From positions 248,001-312,000 of the forward strand of contig JABVXU010000023.1 of NCBI GenBank assembly GCA_013365365.1: DNA of 64,000 nucleotides, read 5' to 3'. How positions within the stretch are numbered: the first letter of the stretch is position 1; every line of letters starts with the position of its first letter. Source of the DNA: Cruorifilaria tuberocauda (lineage: Eukaryota > Nematoda > Chromadorea > Rhabditida > Onchocercidae). The notes beneath the pieces are model-generated. The model was not told the DNA's origin. It searched no databases and was given only the letters and a program-made list of their open reading frames with translations. Positions 51,241-64,000 of this stretch are shown here, piece after piece. Position numbers and translations under genes: made by a program.

Positions 51241-53360
51241 CTTTTTTAAGAATTTATTGTTACAAATATTTGATTCTTTTAAATTTTAGTGTATAGGATT
51301 GTCGTCGTTATTCTTTTTAGACTTCATGTCTATTTGTTGATTCAATTGCAAGTAATTTTTTTGTTGTAATTAGTTTGTGTAATTTAAAAAAAAAGTTGAC
51401 TGACAAATTGTTTTTTCTCATTTTACTGAGAAAAAAATGTTTTGAAGCAAAATCTTCCTCTCAGGAGATTTCCAAAACTTTCTTGCACAGATCGAGAAAT
51501 AATGAGAAAATGTGTAGAAGGTATGAAACGCTAACTTCCTGTTCTTTCATTTTCATTACTGTTTATATCAAAAAGCAGTAGAAGAAGAAAAATGAAGATT
51601 AAGGATTGTATAAAACTATCTGTCTTCGATGATTTGCTAAAACTAAAAATGGATGGTCATTTTTGCTTAATGTGAACATCCACGTTTGCTGCAATTTAAA
51701 AGAATTCATAAATGAAGCATATTGGATAATGGCAGTAAATTCAAATGCAAATGGAAGTGCATTTGCATCAAATTTCAAAGAGGAAATGATCCAGTTATTA
51801 ACAATCGGATAATATATTCTCGGAATAAATCAAATAAGTATCCTGTATGATATCATTTTGTTAAATTCCTTTTTTGAAGATGACGACTGAAAATGTGTTA
51901 GGGAATAAAAAGAAAATAAGAGTTAGTATGACGGTAATTTTATATTAGCTAACAAACTTGATAAATTGTATATTTTTCTTGTAAATCTTTATTAGCTGCA
52001 GTAAAGCAGAAATAATCATGTAAAGGAGCTTCTAATGAGTTATTCTAAAAATTAAAATCCCTAATTTCTTCATTTGACAACTGATAAACACGGCATTGCA
52101 AATACGAAAGGATTCCCGAGGAGTTTATAGAAGGACTGAAGTTTTTCGGAAATAAAAAATTCTGTCTTCATCTATACGCGCTGTTTCATTAGCAGATTGT
52201 TTTTCCTTAAACAGTTCTGTGCTATCATAGATAAATACTGAAATATTAAATGGCAAGTAATTTTTAATAAGTGAAAATTTATAAACTTAACAAAATTTGG
52301 TGAAAATTGAGAAAAACCAACCTAAAGAAAGAAAATTAAGTGTTAATAAACAAAGGGAATTTCCTGGTTCTGTCGTATAGTTTAAGTAGCGGTGTAATTA
52401 TTAGCTATTCATAGTCTAATCAATGGATGGTTTAAGATAGTAAGTTTTCTTTAAAGAGATCAATATTCGATAACGTCAAGCAGTTCAACCTATTTAACTA
52501 ATAAGAAAATGTTGCTTGTAAATCTGGAAAATTCCAACAAATTCCTTCACTTCGATAACAATGGTTTCATCAGAAATTGCTAGAACACTAGATACTTGGA
52601 GCTAAAAACAGGTTAAATATGTTGAAGCATTAATGGTCAAATACCTAAAATACGTAGAAGTTTTAAAGCAAACTTCCTGTTATCATTAGCTTCATCGACC
52701 TGATCAGTTAAAATTAATTAAATTAAAAGAATTAGTAAAGACTCAAATTATTTATAATTTGCCCTCCATTTCAAATGTTGCCTTTCCCGACTCCGCAAAG
52801 CTTAATTCCAGAAGTAATTATAATTCAGTTGACAGAAATTGTTACTTCGCTCATCGAATTTGTTTAGTGCCGGCTTTTTTCACTGTTAAATAACTGTCCC
52901 GTAATTTTTTGTCCGATTACTTCAATCAGAATAGGAAAATAAGTTATAACAAACTTAACAATAAATAGTTATATTAAATACAAATAACGAAATTCAACTG
53001 CAACAACAATAATTAATAGTTATTTGCTAAGTATTATTAAAATTATACCCATGGAAATCAAATAGAATAAATGTCAATCAGATAATTAAATTTGATAACT
53101 TTTCATCAATTAAAGACGAATTTATTGTGTATATCAGAAATAATTGAACAGAATAATTCATATTCGCACAAAAACTAATATTAGTTATCGATTTTCATAA
53201 AAAATTATAATAGTTATATCTGAAGTTCACCGACAGATTACTTAATTACTTAAAAAATGAACGAAAAAAGATCAATTTGATCGATTCAAAAAAATGAATT
53301 TTTCATCAATGATATCATTCATATAAGAATGAGTTGATGGAACATCAAAAGTACAGCTTA
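51241..53360. other. AT-rich intergenic, nothing recognised
   Basis: No exon, RNA gene or clear repeat seen. The A+T content is high throughout. Confidence 0.5.
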
Positions 53361-53590
53361 TAAAAACTTTCAGCTTAGACAATAACTATTGACAAGCAAG
53401 ATTTTTTGCTCCTCTCAACATAACTGATAAACGAAAGAATTTTTAATTTACTCTCAGTTAACCTAGATGATAAATAAGACTTTCGACTTATCTCAGCGAT
53501 GATAAATAAGCAGGATTTGGCCTACTTCTAAGCAAAATGTCATTACGAACTGAAGCAATGATAAGTGAAGTTTTTGACTTTGCAATGTAT
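53360..53590. repeat. degenerate tandem repeat, unit about 40-50 bp
   Basis: Recurring core CTCWxCAG...GATRATAAATAAG followed by a TTT-rich piece, seen about four times with heavy divergence (for example GATGATAAATAAG at two places). The boundaries are approximate. Confidence 0.4.
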
Positions 53591-53696
53591 TTCTTTTGTT
53601 ATGAATAAAACTTTTAAAAAGACGAAAATGTATTTATCATAGACGAAGCCAATTTTGGCTTGAATGTACTAATGTTCAGATCGAGACTAGCCTTAT

Positions 53697-55232
53697 TCAC
53701 TGATAATGGTGGCGACGTGAGGCGAAGACGTTGCCAGCGAGCTGATGCATCTGATGGACAATCACTGCATCGGGCTTATCACCAGTCCATGTAAATGCCG
53801 GTAGCTAAAAGAATTATTGTCATTGTTTCACTAACATTATTCAAATTATACAAAAATGTGGGAGGGATTTTAAAATGTTACATTTTGAAACATTTAAATC
53901 CATTTTTGCTCATATCATAATAAGATTTCAACCATTTTTGCGTTATCATGCAAATAATGATATTTTCAAAAAAGCTGAAAGAAGCCATCTCTTGTAACAT
54001 AAACAGTATTTCCTTGAGGACTGTAATGACATACAAAAATATGTCGACAGCCACGGTTTCGTACGACAGTTTGCATACCCGCAACCAACCAAATCTGTTT
54101 CACACCAGACTATCTTAAAATGATAATAATTACAAGAAGGCTTTATCATACCTGATAAATATTATTGATTTAATAGTCCTAATTAAATTATAAAATAATC
54201 AAATCGATTATGAAATAATTATTTATTTTATTCCAAATTCTGAATTACTTAATAGAATAATGCAATCATGATTGTAAATTTACTTTAATAAATGGTTAAT
54301 GCTATAGTTATAAAAGGACAATGATTTGCTCTTCCTGTATCTATTTTAAAACATTTATAAATGCTTACACATACGTGAAATACATGATCGTCATATAAGA
54401 TAGTGCACATGGTATAATCATGATATAGTTTTACATCATTAAAATGATATAGTGAAGCGTAATCATCTTATAGCAACATTTAATTAGAATCATATAATCA
54501 AGTGTGTTCATAAGCAATGTATCATTGTAATCATTATTAAGTATGTGATTAGAATGATATATTGCGGTGTATAAAGCATAATTATGATATAATGGTAGTA
54601 TAATTACAGTGATATAATTTTAGTTCACTCAGTATCATCATTAATGACAGTTATAGTGATAACATGATAATGTTGAGGAAAAAGATAGAAAGCACCTGGA
54701 CAAAATGTCCACAGCAGTGTTTATAAGCATGTTTACAGTGGCATCGTAAATCGTACACCTCATTAAACCAGCATGATACTGCTCCAGGGTAAACGGCGAT
54801 GCCCAAATATTCTCGCCCACATTTACTCGCCTTTGCTATGTCTATAATTAAATTTTGAAATTTAAGTTTCTGAATGACTTTCCATATTCGGAATCTCCTT
54901 GCTTCCGTTCATGATATCACTGAAGCTTTCTTTCTGATTGCTTTGAACACTGAATGCTGTTATCGATAATTTACAAGTACTACTGTTTATTAATTAATTG
55001 GATGTTTTTTGCGTAAACGATAAAGTTAATTTCGTCCTTCTATTAACCAACTATCATTTTAATTTGAAAGATTTACACTTAATCCTCTTGATCTATCATC
55101 AACCACTATAAATAATTATTTGTAACCAATCATTATTTTAGCCTTGCCGAAAATCGCATCTACTGGCTGTCGCTGCGCACTTTTCGCCAATTTGTCTGAC
55201 CAATACATTCGTCGCATATCGGTCGCAGGTAT
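53697..55232 (-). pseudogene. CAP/SCP-TAPS (venom-allergen-like, PR-1 family) pseudogene
   Basis: Four exon-like blocks in gene order on minus. Block a is 55143-55232: ATDMRRMYWSDKLAKSAQR, then in a shifted frame ASRCDFRQG. Block b is 54696-54841: VNVGENIWASPFT, then shifted, VSCWFNEVYD and CCGHFVQ. Block c is 54005-54113: IVWCETDLVGCGYANC, then shifted, FVCHYSPQGN. Block d is 53697-53804: LPAFTWTGDKPDA, then shifted, SDCPSD. These are the diagnostic CAP motifs, and the 3' splice sites are intact. There is one frame shift inside each block, an in-frame TAG before VNVGEN, and a decayed GC donor after block a. The N-terminal signal peptide exon was not found. CAP proteins are normally secreted. 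The flanking genes read cleanly through thousands of bases, so assembly error is an unlikely explanation. Confidence 0.85.
54390..54680. repeat. degenerate ATGATATA-rich repeat inside a pseudogene intron
   Basis: Variants of ATAATCATGATATAGT recur about six to eight times between pseudogene blocks b and c. The spacing is irregular, so it is an old or imperfect satellite. Confidence 0.45.
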
Positions 55233-55239
55233 CTGAAGA

Positions 55240-57820
55240 CTTCAAATTACACTTCTTGCTATTGAACTTCCACTTCGTTACTGAATTCTCTTCGTAAAGT
55301 GCAGGATATAACTATGGCAGAATGTTCATTCACATCAAATACACGCATTTATTTACGCATTATTTACGCCTGTATATCTATTTATACAGTCTCCAATGTG
55401 ATTCTCATAACTTCCTATAAGAAAAGTATTCTGTCTATAAGTGATGTTAAAAGAACATTATACGCAACATCATTACGTTTAGAAGAAAACGTACAACTTT
55501 TCGAAGTCTGCTATGTTCTTCAGTTATTACTCTTTTCTTATATTCAATTCATTTAATGGCTGGGGATAAATTAGCATATTGGAATATGAATTTGTTGGTG
55601 AATGATAATATGGAACTGAACATTTTTCACGCATGCGTTTTTGTCTTCCTTAAAAAGGATAGAGCGAATGGAGCGAAATGGTATTCTGCAATTAAATAAA
55701 CTTTTTAAGTTATCCGAATTTATGTAAATCGATATTTAGCAATTCTTTTATCGTATAAGCATTAGTACCGTAAAATGAACAACTTAACAAAAATAGGATA
55801 ATTTGGTTGACTTTCGGAAATCATTTCTTCATTATTGTTAAAATTTCCAGTAATTGTCGGAGTAAAATATAAATAAATAAAGCAAAGGAACAAAAAATAA
55901 TCCATTATAATATCATTGCTAAAGAAAACGTTTATAATCTTTATAATAGACATCTTTAAGTACTTGAATTTGAAATAAAATTTAATCAAAAAGAAAGGAA
56001 AAACGAAATCTCATGTTTACAACAATTAAAGAGACATTTTTAAAGTTTTAAAAGTTTACCGATTGATATTTAGGAAATAAATTTCGATTTTCCATTAGAA
56101 TCATTGAGATATATCTGCAACAAATCGAATTATTAATTAGCAAATTAAAAATAACTGAATGTAAACAAAGTGTTTGAAAGCCTTTTATCTTCAGTTTACT
56201 TCATTAACGACTAAAACTTCAAATGTGCTACTTTCTTAATTTGATATTTAATATATTTTCATTACCGTGAAATACTGATGTAACGCTTTTGGGATAAAAG
56301 AGGAATTAATGCTAAAACTTTCTTCGTATAAGCTTTCGAATTCCTAATTCACTTTTATAATTTAAACTTCCAGTAATTATTGTCCATGTTTTATTGTCTT
56401 TCATAATATTTTCTTTGAGTCTACTCGTCCATAATTGTCAGGAAGTATGACAGGTAAGCAGGAAGTATCCTATGCAAAAAATATAGCAAAAAGGAATTAA
56501 ATTTTTACACTTATCAGTTCAGGAAACTTGACGAAACGAAACAGTTTGATAGTTGGATTTCGGATAGAAACTGTCTTCATTAAACTTAATGAATGATTGG
56601 CTTAAATATTTGAGCTTCACGTCATTCATTTTTTTGTTAGACAAAATATTTATTTGAAAACAGGAATTCGATCAAAAAATTTGTTCGTTTCAAATTAATG
56701 CAGCCGATTCATTCATTAAATTTTAATTAATTTTTTTTAGTAATTTTGATTTGTATGCTTCTAAAACATCAAATTGTTCATCATTTCCATTCATGATATT
56801 AATAATGTATGATGCCGAATAGCTTAATTTTCTAATTCAGAAATTTACAGTCCGAACTAATTAGGAAAATTTGAATACGAAGCTGAAATTCATAAATCAA
56901 TATTTCTTTTTATCAGTTATAAAAGTATAATTGCTCTTCTGCCATAAATCATTTTTTCCGAAAGTAAACAATGAATGGTATAATGTGATATTTTCACAAA
57001 ATCATTAATAAATTGAACAAAGAGTATTTTTAAAATCAATTTGAATCCTTTAATTTCATAGAACACAACACATAATCAATTTTTGAGTATAAAATACATT
57101 AAAATAGGTGAAACGATTCATTTATACTTTCAATAGTTTTACTAGACCTAACTTTATTTGCTTGTCTGTTTCTCTGCTTCTACTTGTCTCATTTTTTATC
57201 TTTTTCTTTGGTAATTTGTTTATTTGTTTGTTAACTTTTATTATTCATATTTTTACTTGCACACTATAAGTTTCTTTCATCAAATAATTGCAACAAAAAA
57301 TGTTTAAAATCAACTTCAAACTGAAATAATAAAAATCAAAAAAAATGATAGCAAACTGATCGACTGAACTCTCTAATTTCCGTTTTTCAAACTAAAATAA
57401 ACGGTTCAATCACTTAATCACTCTGTTTTTTCTAATATTTCTTCACTGTTTAGCAAAAAGTTTAGGCATAAAATCTTTTTCTAATTTACTGATAATTCGA
57501 AGGAGGAAGGGGAACAAAGAATGATAACTGTGATAAATTCAATTCATTGAATGTCAAAAATTTCTCTCTTTCACTTCCGTTCAGATTCTGTCTATAAATT
57601 TCAATCAAATAATTAACAGTTAATGTAAAGACTGACAGTTGGCATAAAATTGGAAATCAATGTAGAATAAAAATGAATAAGTGAAAAAACAATAATGACA
57701 GTGATAGAGCTGTTGATGATAGCGATCCTTATCCATGCAGCAGTATCAGAATTAACACGTCAAAATTACAATAGCATTCACAATCATTTCATAAAATATG
57801 TTTGCAAATAATTTCATGTA
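55240..57820. other. AT-rich intergenic, nothing recognised
   Basis: No supported feature. The first exon of the CAP pseudogene would be expected just right of 55,232 but is not identifiable. Confidence 0.5.
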
Positions 57821-57824
57821 ATAT

Positions 57825-57929
57825 TTACGATGAAATACGATGATAGGAAGGTTGCGCATAAAGGTTACGCCACCGGAAATCGTCCTTGCTGGTGCCGACG
57901 TCTTGTCGTCTACCGCTAATACGCTTTGC
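57825..57929 (-). other. possible orphan terminal exon
   Basis: Minus strand: acceptor TTTAAAAACAG|GCAAAG, then 34 open codons beginning AKRISGRRQDVGTSKDDFRW and ending at TAA (57825-57827). The local GC content is well above the surroundings. I do not recognise the peptide and found no upstream partner exon. The opposite strand is also open here (KVTPPEIVLAGADVLSSTAN), so this may be a conserved non-coding element instead. Confidence 0.25.
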
Positions 57930-60809
57930 CTGTTTTTAAACTCATCGCAGTCGTCTCATGTTTGACGTGGAAAAAGAAAAAAGTACGAGCTCCGCCTTCC
58001 ATCCATTAATTACACATTTAGGATTCAATGAATCCTTCCTTTTCCAGGCGAATAATTTCGTTTCCTTCGATCGAATTAATAAGTTACTGGAAATCAATAT
58101 TTTAATTATAATATTGAGAGTTGGAATGATGTAAAAACCATTATTCCAAGCATTATACCCAAGCAAACAATTAATGAAATAGGAGTATTTTTATTGAACA
58201 ATTCTTAATTTTAATAATTAAACTTAAAAGAAAATTTATGGGAAAGTAAAAAAAGAAAAATTTATTAGCAGTACTGATACTATGTTTACAAGAGTTTAAG
58301 AAAAATCTTTCTATTAAATTGATTCCTCAAGATATGATCAATTACACTAATCAGTCCCTATCAGTCTCACTGATCAGCAATACACTTCTTGTTTGTTGTA
58401 ATTTTTTTAAGTATAAAAGCTTCAAAAGTTGTTCAAATGGATAAGCAACCAGAGGAATTAAATTGATAAGCATTTGTACGGACAACAAATGAAATTTTCA
58501 CTTCACTTTTTATTTATCATTGAACTTCTCCTTTGTTTACTTCTCTTTATTAAAATAGAATGGAATTTCGATGATCTTACTAAAACCTTCCAAGAGTAAT
58601 ATATCGTAATCAACCGTTTTTTTGCACTAATTAATTATTTATGGATGTAATTGAAATTAGAACTTTTTAAGTTTTATCTTTTTATTTTTTATATTTTTCC
58701 TCCCCTTTCCATGCATTTGCATAATAAGAAAAAGTATTGTAGATGAAAACTGCCAGTAATAAAATATTGTTTCCATCAGCTTAAATCACTCAAAAACTCT
58801 GTGAAATCTTTACTTCCAGCTCCTTTTCACTCGTTTCTCGTCTGTTTTCTTAAGAAAAACAAGTGATCTCTTATGGTATTATACCTGATAATTAATGTTC
58901 TGATTCCTTTCTCTCAAGGAAAACACATTACCTAATTGCTCCAAATTTTGATCATATTTTTTTAAATTTCATTTCTAATAGAAACACTGAATAACATATT
59001 CTGAATGTGTAATTTGAAAAATCAAATAGAAAATCTTAATTCGATTCTTTTGCTCTCATGCTTTTTTTATTTATTTCAACTTATCATCATAAGGCTATAT
59101 TGTTATATTCTTCTTCTACAATCATTAATTATATTTTAAATATATCCAAAAGAAATAATTCCATTTATTTCAAAATAACTTTTCCCCCACAAAGACTTTT
59201 TTTAATTATTTACATTATTGGAAAATATCTACGGATGAAAAGAAATTTCAACTTTTTTTCAAATTTATCTCAATCAAAATTTCAGTTCGGATTAATATTT
59301 CTGAGAAATTGATTGCTTTAGAACTTACCAGTGTAAACAGTTACAAGTCTTCACCTATAATAAATAAGAAAAAAGAAAGATAAATCCGGAAATGAATCGG
59401 AAATAAGACAGAAATATAACTGAAACATTTATCATTTTTATCGTGCCTTTCGATTTCAAGTAGTGCCATATTGTTATTGAAATCTTTTAAAATTTCTAAA
59501 TTGCTTCTTTTCATTGTCATTTATAATACAAAAAAGCATTGTGTCCACTACAAATAGCAACTTGAGTTTAACTTTGCTAAATAGAATTTCAGATAAATTT
59601 CTTAGCATTCCAACTACAAAAAATGATAGTTCAAATTGACTTAAAATCTTACAAATATCTTCCAGTCAGTCTCTTTATTTATTTTATTTTAATTCCTAAT
59701 TAGATTTAATTTCACCGATTTTAAGTACAACGATTTCTTTGGGATAAAACAATCTTTAGTGAATTGCAAGAACCAATAGACATCTTCGAAACATACGAAT
59801 TATTTTTGCTGTGAATTAATCATATCAAATAATGGATTTCAATCTTATTTAAAAGGCCTCCTAAATCTCAATTGACATCCCAAATAACGTATATTTTTAA
59901 GAATTCGACTACCAACACAGTATTTCAGAGGATTTTTTAAACTGAAACTTCAAAAATGTCATTAATTAATTTTAATGATAAGTACTGCTGGCATTTGGAT
60001 GTTATGCAGAGAACCACAAACTGTTCAAGAAATGCTTTTCATTCTCATTTATGTAGAACTGGATATATCCTGCATTACCAAATATCATTTATCAAATATT
60101 AAATTTTTGCTAACTTGATAAGCATGTCGATGTCCATATCCTCACGAAACTGTTCGATTTTACAAAAGTGAACTTTCTTCATTGAGAAGCACATGAGTTT
60201 TCACTGCTCAACTTTACCAATTTCAGTTCTTGCTACTCAGTTTCTTAAAAAAGAAAGGTAGAAAGAAAAAAGGAAGATGTACAAGGGAATAAAATGCATC
60301 GACATGTTGAAATGATTATAACACAAATATACAAATAATCATCACCATATTGCAATGAAGAAATGAAATAAGCATGTTCCAATTTCACAGTAGAATATCT
60401 TCCTTTCTCTTTGTTCCTCTCTCTGTATCTGTCCTTTCCTCTTCTCGACTTCCTACTTATATCCTGAAATAGACAACTAGATTCGCTGACCACTTACCGA
60501 AGAATTTCTCGACCATACACGCCATAGGAAATCGTTGCGAGATTTTTAACAAGTCGTTTCAACTTATTCCATCAGAAATTCATTTTAATATTTCCTATCG
60601 CTAACAATCAGATAGGCATTCGATATGTGTCCATTTCCGGTGTCTTTCAGTCTTTTCTACCCTACTAATTTGTGCTAATTTGTCTGGTAAATAAAAAGAC
60701 AAGGATGGGAAAAAATTTTACAAATTAAATGTTATAAAACTATAAATTATGTAAGTGGTCATTTACGATAAATGGTGATAAAACGATTTGTTTTACCTTT
60801 ACCGTTCAT
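57930..60809. other. AT-rich intergenic, nothing recognised
   Basis: No supported feature on either strand. Confidence 0.5.
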
Positions 60810-60972
60810 AATTGTAAGTATCAATGAAAATTGAGGCTAATGAATAAATCAATATTTGTCGTTTTTCGAAACACGAATAAAAGAAAAACATATACATTGA
60901 GCATACTCATCATCAACTGGTTATTGTTTATATTCTGAATATTAGTCTCAATTTTCATTGAAACTTACAATT
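60810..60972. repeat. inverted repeat, 32-nt arms with 99-bp spacer
   Basis: The arm at 60810-60841 pairs with the arm at 60941-60972 with two mismatches. The spacer is AT-rich and unrelated. It lies about 220 bp downstream of the abcf-2 stop. It may be a MITE-like element or a 3'-end hairpin. Confidence 0.8.
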
Positions 60973-61193
60973 AACTATAATACGATATGATATATATCTT
61001 AAAAAGAGAATCTAGGAAGAATGATGAGGTTAGAAATAAGTACAATGAAGACTGAGCCAAACTTCTTACTATGAAGAGGATACTTTCATGTGAAGCAAGC
61101 GAAAAAAGATTAACATTTATCGAGTTAATCTTTCTATTAAAACAACTCCTTTAGTGCAGTATGAATCAGTACAGAAATCAGGATGAAGAAATA

Positions 61194-63989
61194 CTATCGT
61201 TCTATCACTTCCGAACAGTGTTTTTCGATTGCCTTGCGCAGATGATCTTTGTATGTAAATATATCACCATCCCATTTCGTGACTGTTTGTTTATCACATA
61301 CCCATATCTCCTCGGCTACCTAAACTGACATAATGAAGTTTTTATATGAAAAATTAGTATCGATGTACTAACAATCAATGATTCAATTTAAAAAAACTTA
61401 TATGCGCCTATACGACATATATATATATATATCCTAAGCGAACTTACATCAACATGTTGACGATTAATATAAGAGAAAGGTATCTATGAAACCACTCAAA
61501 AAGAAACCTGATGCACCAAACGAAAATCGTGCGAAACCAGAATCATCCCTCCTCGAAAACAGTTAATTGCTTCTGCCAATGCATCAATACTTTCCAAATC
61601 TAGATGATTGGTAGGTTCATCGAGCAATAAAAGATGAGGTTGTTGCCATGCCAACCAAGCAAATGACACCCGACAGCGTTGTCCATCTGACAGTTGCTTC
61701 ATCGGGCAAACCTTCAAAAATTTACCTAACAGCGAAAAGGAATAAAATTATCATTCGAGGGAAGATAAAGCAACCGGAGATGGCTGCACTTGAAATGCAT
61801 AATCGCATAAATCCCGTTTTATAAATCTTATAACTAGCCCAATGGACATACTTGCTCTCTCCCAGTTAATCCATAACGTCCGATAATTTTCCTCATCTCT
61901 TCTTTCTCTTTAACTTCTGGAAATGACATCATCAAATATTCCAAGGCAGACTTTTCCAGCGGCAATTCTTCGTGTAAATGCTATAAACTAACTGCAAATC
62001 TGAATGCTCGAAATAAATTAACTAATATGAAGCAGCTGAATTAAATCATTTGGTGCAATTAAATCATTCGCTCGAAGGAAACTGCTGCCCGAAAAAGGTA
62101 AAAATACGAATAAAAAACTTGATATAATTAATGGAAATTTGAATTCAAGAAATAATAACTGTGCACCTGATGATAGCGCCCTATTTTGCAATGTGAATGA
62201 CGTCTTATAAGACCATTTGACGGCATTACATCACCTGATATCAACTTCAATAAGGTTGATTTTCCTGCTCCGTTTGGGCCAACCAGGGCGATACGAGTAT
62301 CAAGATCTATTCCAAAGTCGAGATCCTTGTAAATCAATGGCTGAAACATAAACTTACCCTAGTTCTTCGCCTATTTATCAGGTCTAAAAAACAAAAATAC
62401 GACGTTCTACCTCATATTTAAGCATTATTTTCAATTACTTGAATTTCACAAACCCATCTTCTTCATTGCAAAAATCTTTTAACAATATCGGACTTGGAGT
62501 TTTAACGAACAATCAAAATTTTCAAAGACAAAACAGTACTCACAGTTTTTTCATTATATTGAAAAGACACATGTTGCACCATTATAACCGGAGGTGGAAT
62601 CGTGCCAGGATCAAAAAAGTAAAACTGCTTTACCTAAAAGTAAATAACAAATGAAAATCTGTTTCCCTCTCTGCACAAACCTATCAGATATAAAATTGAA
62701 ATATATAAAACCAACCTTTTCGGTAACAACTTTTTCAGTTAATCCAACAGCTACCATTTTAGCCATAGTTTTTTCTTTGCTTTGAGCTTGGCGAGCAAGT
62801 TTGGCGCTGCCATGTCCAAACCTGGCGATGTATTCCTGCATAAAATTTTATGATTAAACAACATATACATCTAAATAATAAACTAATACAAAATCAGCAA
62901 AAACAAATCCAAAAACACTAACTTTCATATGCTGCAATTGATCTTGCTCCCACTTGTAACGCTTCATCTGATTTTCAAGCAGTTCAGTACGTGTCCGTAT
63001 GTATGTATCATAATTTCCCTGAAAACATTTTTTTATTAACTCTGATCAAACCAGTGATATTGCGATCTTTCCTCTAGATGTAGCTAGCAGTAAAATGTAC
63101 AACACAATCCATATTTTAATAAAAAATTTAAAATAGTTATAACCGAGAGACATTAAGAATTAAACTTACTCCATAATACTCTAATTTCCGTTGGAACAAA
63201 TGAATGATGTTTGTACAGACACCATTCATAAAATCTTGTGAGTGTGAAACGATCAGTAAAGTCCTTTTGTATCTTAAAAATATAAGAGAATTGGTATTTC
63301 ACTGTGCCAAGAAAAAAAACCAATGAAGACGTCCCAAATTGTCACTCCCAACCAGATCTGCTCCGCAACAACTATCGATAATTTCAGATGAATTCTGATG
63401 TCCTATTAATTAATCAATAATAACTAATGATAGAAAAATGCATTCAACATACGCAGAAAGTTCTTTTTCAAGCCATACACAAGCTTCCAAATCAAGATGA
63501 TTTGTCGGTTCATCCAGCAGTAGCAGTGATGGTTTCAGATATAGTGCCCGTGCTAATGCTATTCGCATTCGCCAACCTCCTGGAAACAGAATACAGGTCC
63601 ATAACTTAATTTAAAACAAGGTCCCAGCTCTACGACGAATAACAAGAAATCCGAAATTTATGCACACCTGAAAAATCCTTGCATTTTTTAAGCATCATTT
63701 GCCTGGTGAAACCAAGACCATGCAATATTTCGGCAGCTTTTGCTTCCGCCCTATCGGCATCCATTTCTTCCAAACGATCATAAATATCTAACAGCTTTTC
63801 CTGGCTTTCTATAAAACAGATATTTGAATATATTTTAAACAAATTTCTGACACAGTATAAGGAAAATTACAAACCGTCATCCGATGAAGCTGCCAATTCC
63901 TCAGCTTGCTTCTCGAGTGTTTTCCTTTGTTCATCAACATCGCATACTACCTTCAATGATTTCCGGATAAGTTGAAATTCATATATGTA
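61194..63989 (-). CDS. abcf-2: ABC-F family ATPase (ABCF2/ARB1 type), 5' end beyond the window
   Basis: Soluble twin-cassette ATPase without membrane segments. The yeast orthologue ARB1 acts in ribosome biogenesis. Eleven exons: 63875-63989 (start approximate), 63668-63808, 63453-63579, 63170-63272, 62923-63018, 62716-62835, 62544-62633, 62167-62340, 61852-61980, 61508-61711, 61194-61319. They close into 474 codons plus TAG at 61194-61196. Visible in order: first-cassette signature DFSGGWRMR, Walker [13 protein letters not shown] and HSQDF switch; linker helices ending in [18 protein letters not shown]; second-cassette Walker [10 protein letters not shown], signature LSDGQR, second [12 protein letters not shown] and SHDFR. 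The C-terminus is KHCSEVIER. The first Walker A and about 150 residues lie beyond base 64,000. All catalytic motifs present are intact. Confidence 0.95.
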
Positions 63990-64000
63990 CTGCGTTTACA

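Noticed and set aside
53975..54149. Reading block c of the CAP locus as an ordinary exon ending at its own stop
   Set aside because: The conserved CAP motifs on either side are in different frames, and the stop falls within intron-like sequence, so an intact short gene is not supported.
1..64000. tRNA genes, CRISPR arrays, transposases, viral genes
   Set aside because: Looked for by eye; no cloverleaf with A/B boxes, no spaced direct repeats, and no transposase or viral domain was recognised. A covariance-model scan would be needed to exclude small RNAs.

Overview
The window is AT-rich (roughly two thirds A+T) eukaryotic DNA with short spliced exons, GT-AG introns of mostly 100-500 bp and T-rich 3' splice sites. 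The protein matches look nematode, and the intron sizes, AT content and rRNA fragment suggest a spirurid or filarial worm. Species assignment is inference.

Layout. (1) 1-1,400: left edge of a minus-strand gene coding for a Gln/His/Asn-rich protein, continuing beyond base 1. (2) About 1.4-33 kb: a 31-kb stretch with no exon I can support. It holds microsatellites, a TGAGG-type minisatellite, and a few precise regulatory-looking motifs: AGGTCA half-site repeats with 1-, 3- and 5-base spacing, one perfect CRE palindrome, and a four-copy GACGTK array. (3) 33,097-47,991: a complete minus-strand CBP/p300 acetyltransferase gene (cbp-1). I resolved it into 39 coding exons whose phases close into one frame of 2,183 codons plus stop. 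TAZ1, KIX, bromodomain, PHD/RING-like, HAT, ZZ, TAZ2 and NCBD domains are all present in order. (4) 48-53.7 kb: the upstream flank of cbp-1, with a CA/GCAT repeat, a long polypurine tract, an anomalous GC- and CpG-rich island with a G-quadruplex motif, and a diverged fragment of the 28S rRNA 5' end. (5) 53.7-55.2 kb: a decayed minus-strand CAP/SCP-TAPS pseudogene with recognisable exons but several frameshifts. (6) 55.2-61.2 kb: mostly featureless AT-rich DNA, with one possible orphan exon and a long inverted repeat. (7) 61,194-64,000: the 3' part of a minus-strand abcf-2 (ABCF2/ARB1-type ATPase) gene, 11 exons visible, running off the right edge.

The confident genes and the pseudogene are all on the minus strand, but their spacing (5-30 kb) gives no sign of an operon. 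The two intact housekeeping genes are unrelated in function: CBP-1 is a nuclear transcriptional coactivator and lysine acetyltransferase; ABCF-2 is a soluble ATPase linked to ribosome biogenesis or translation. Exon coordinates were derived by hand from splice sites plus family conservation. Those in domain regions are firm; those in low-complexity linkers are less so.
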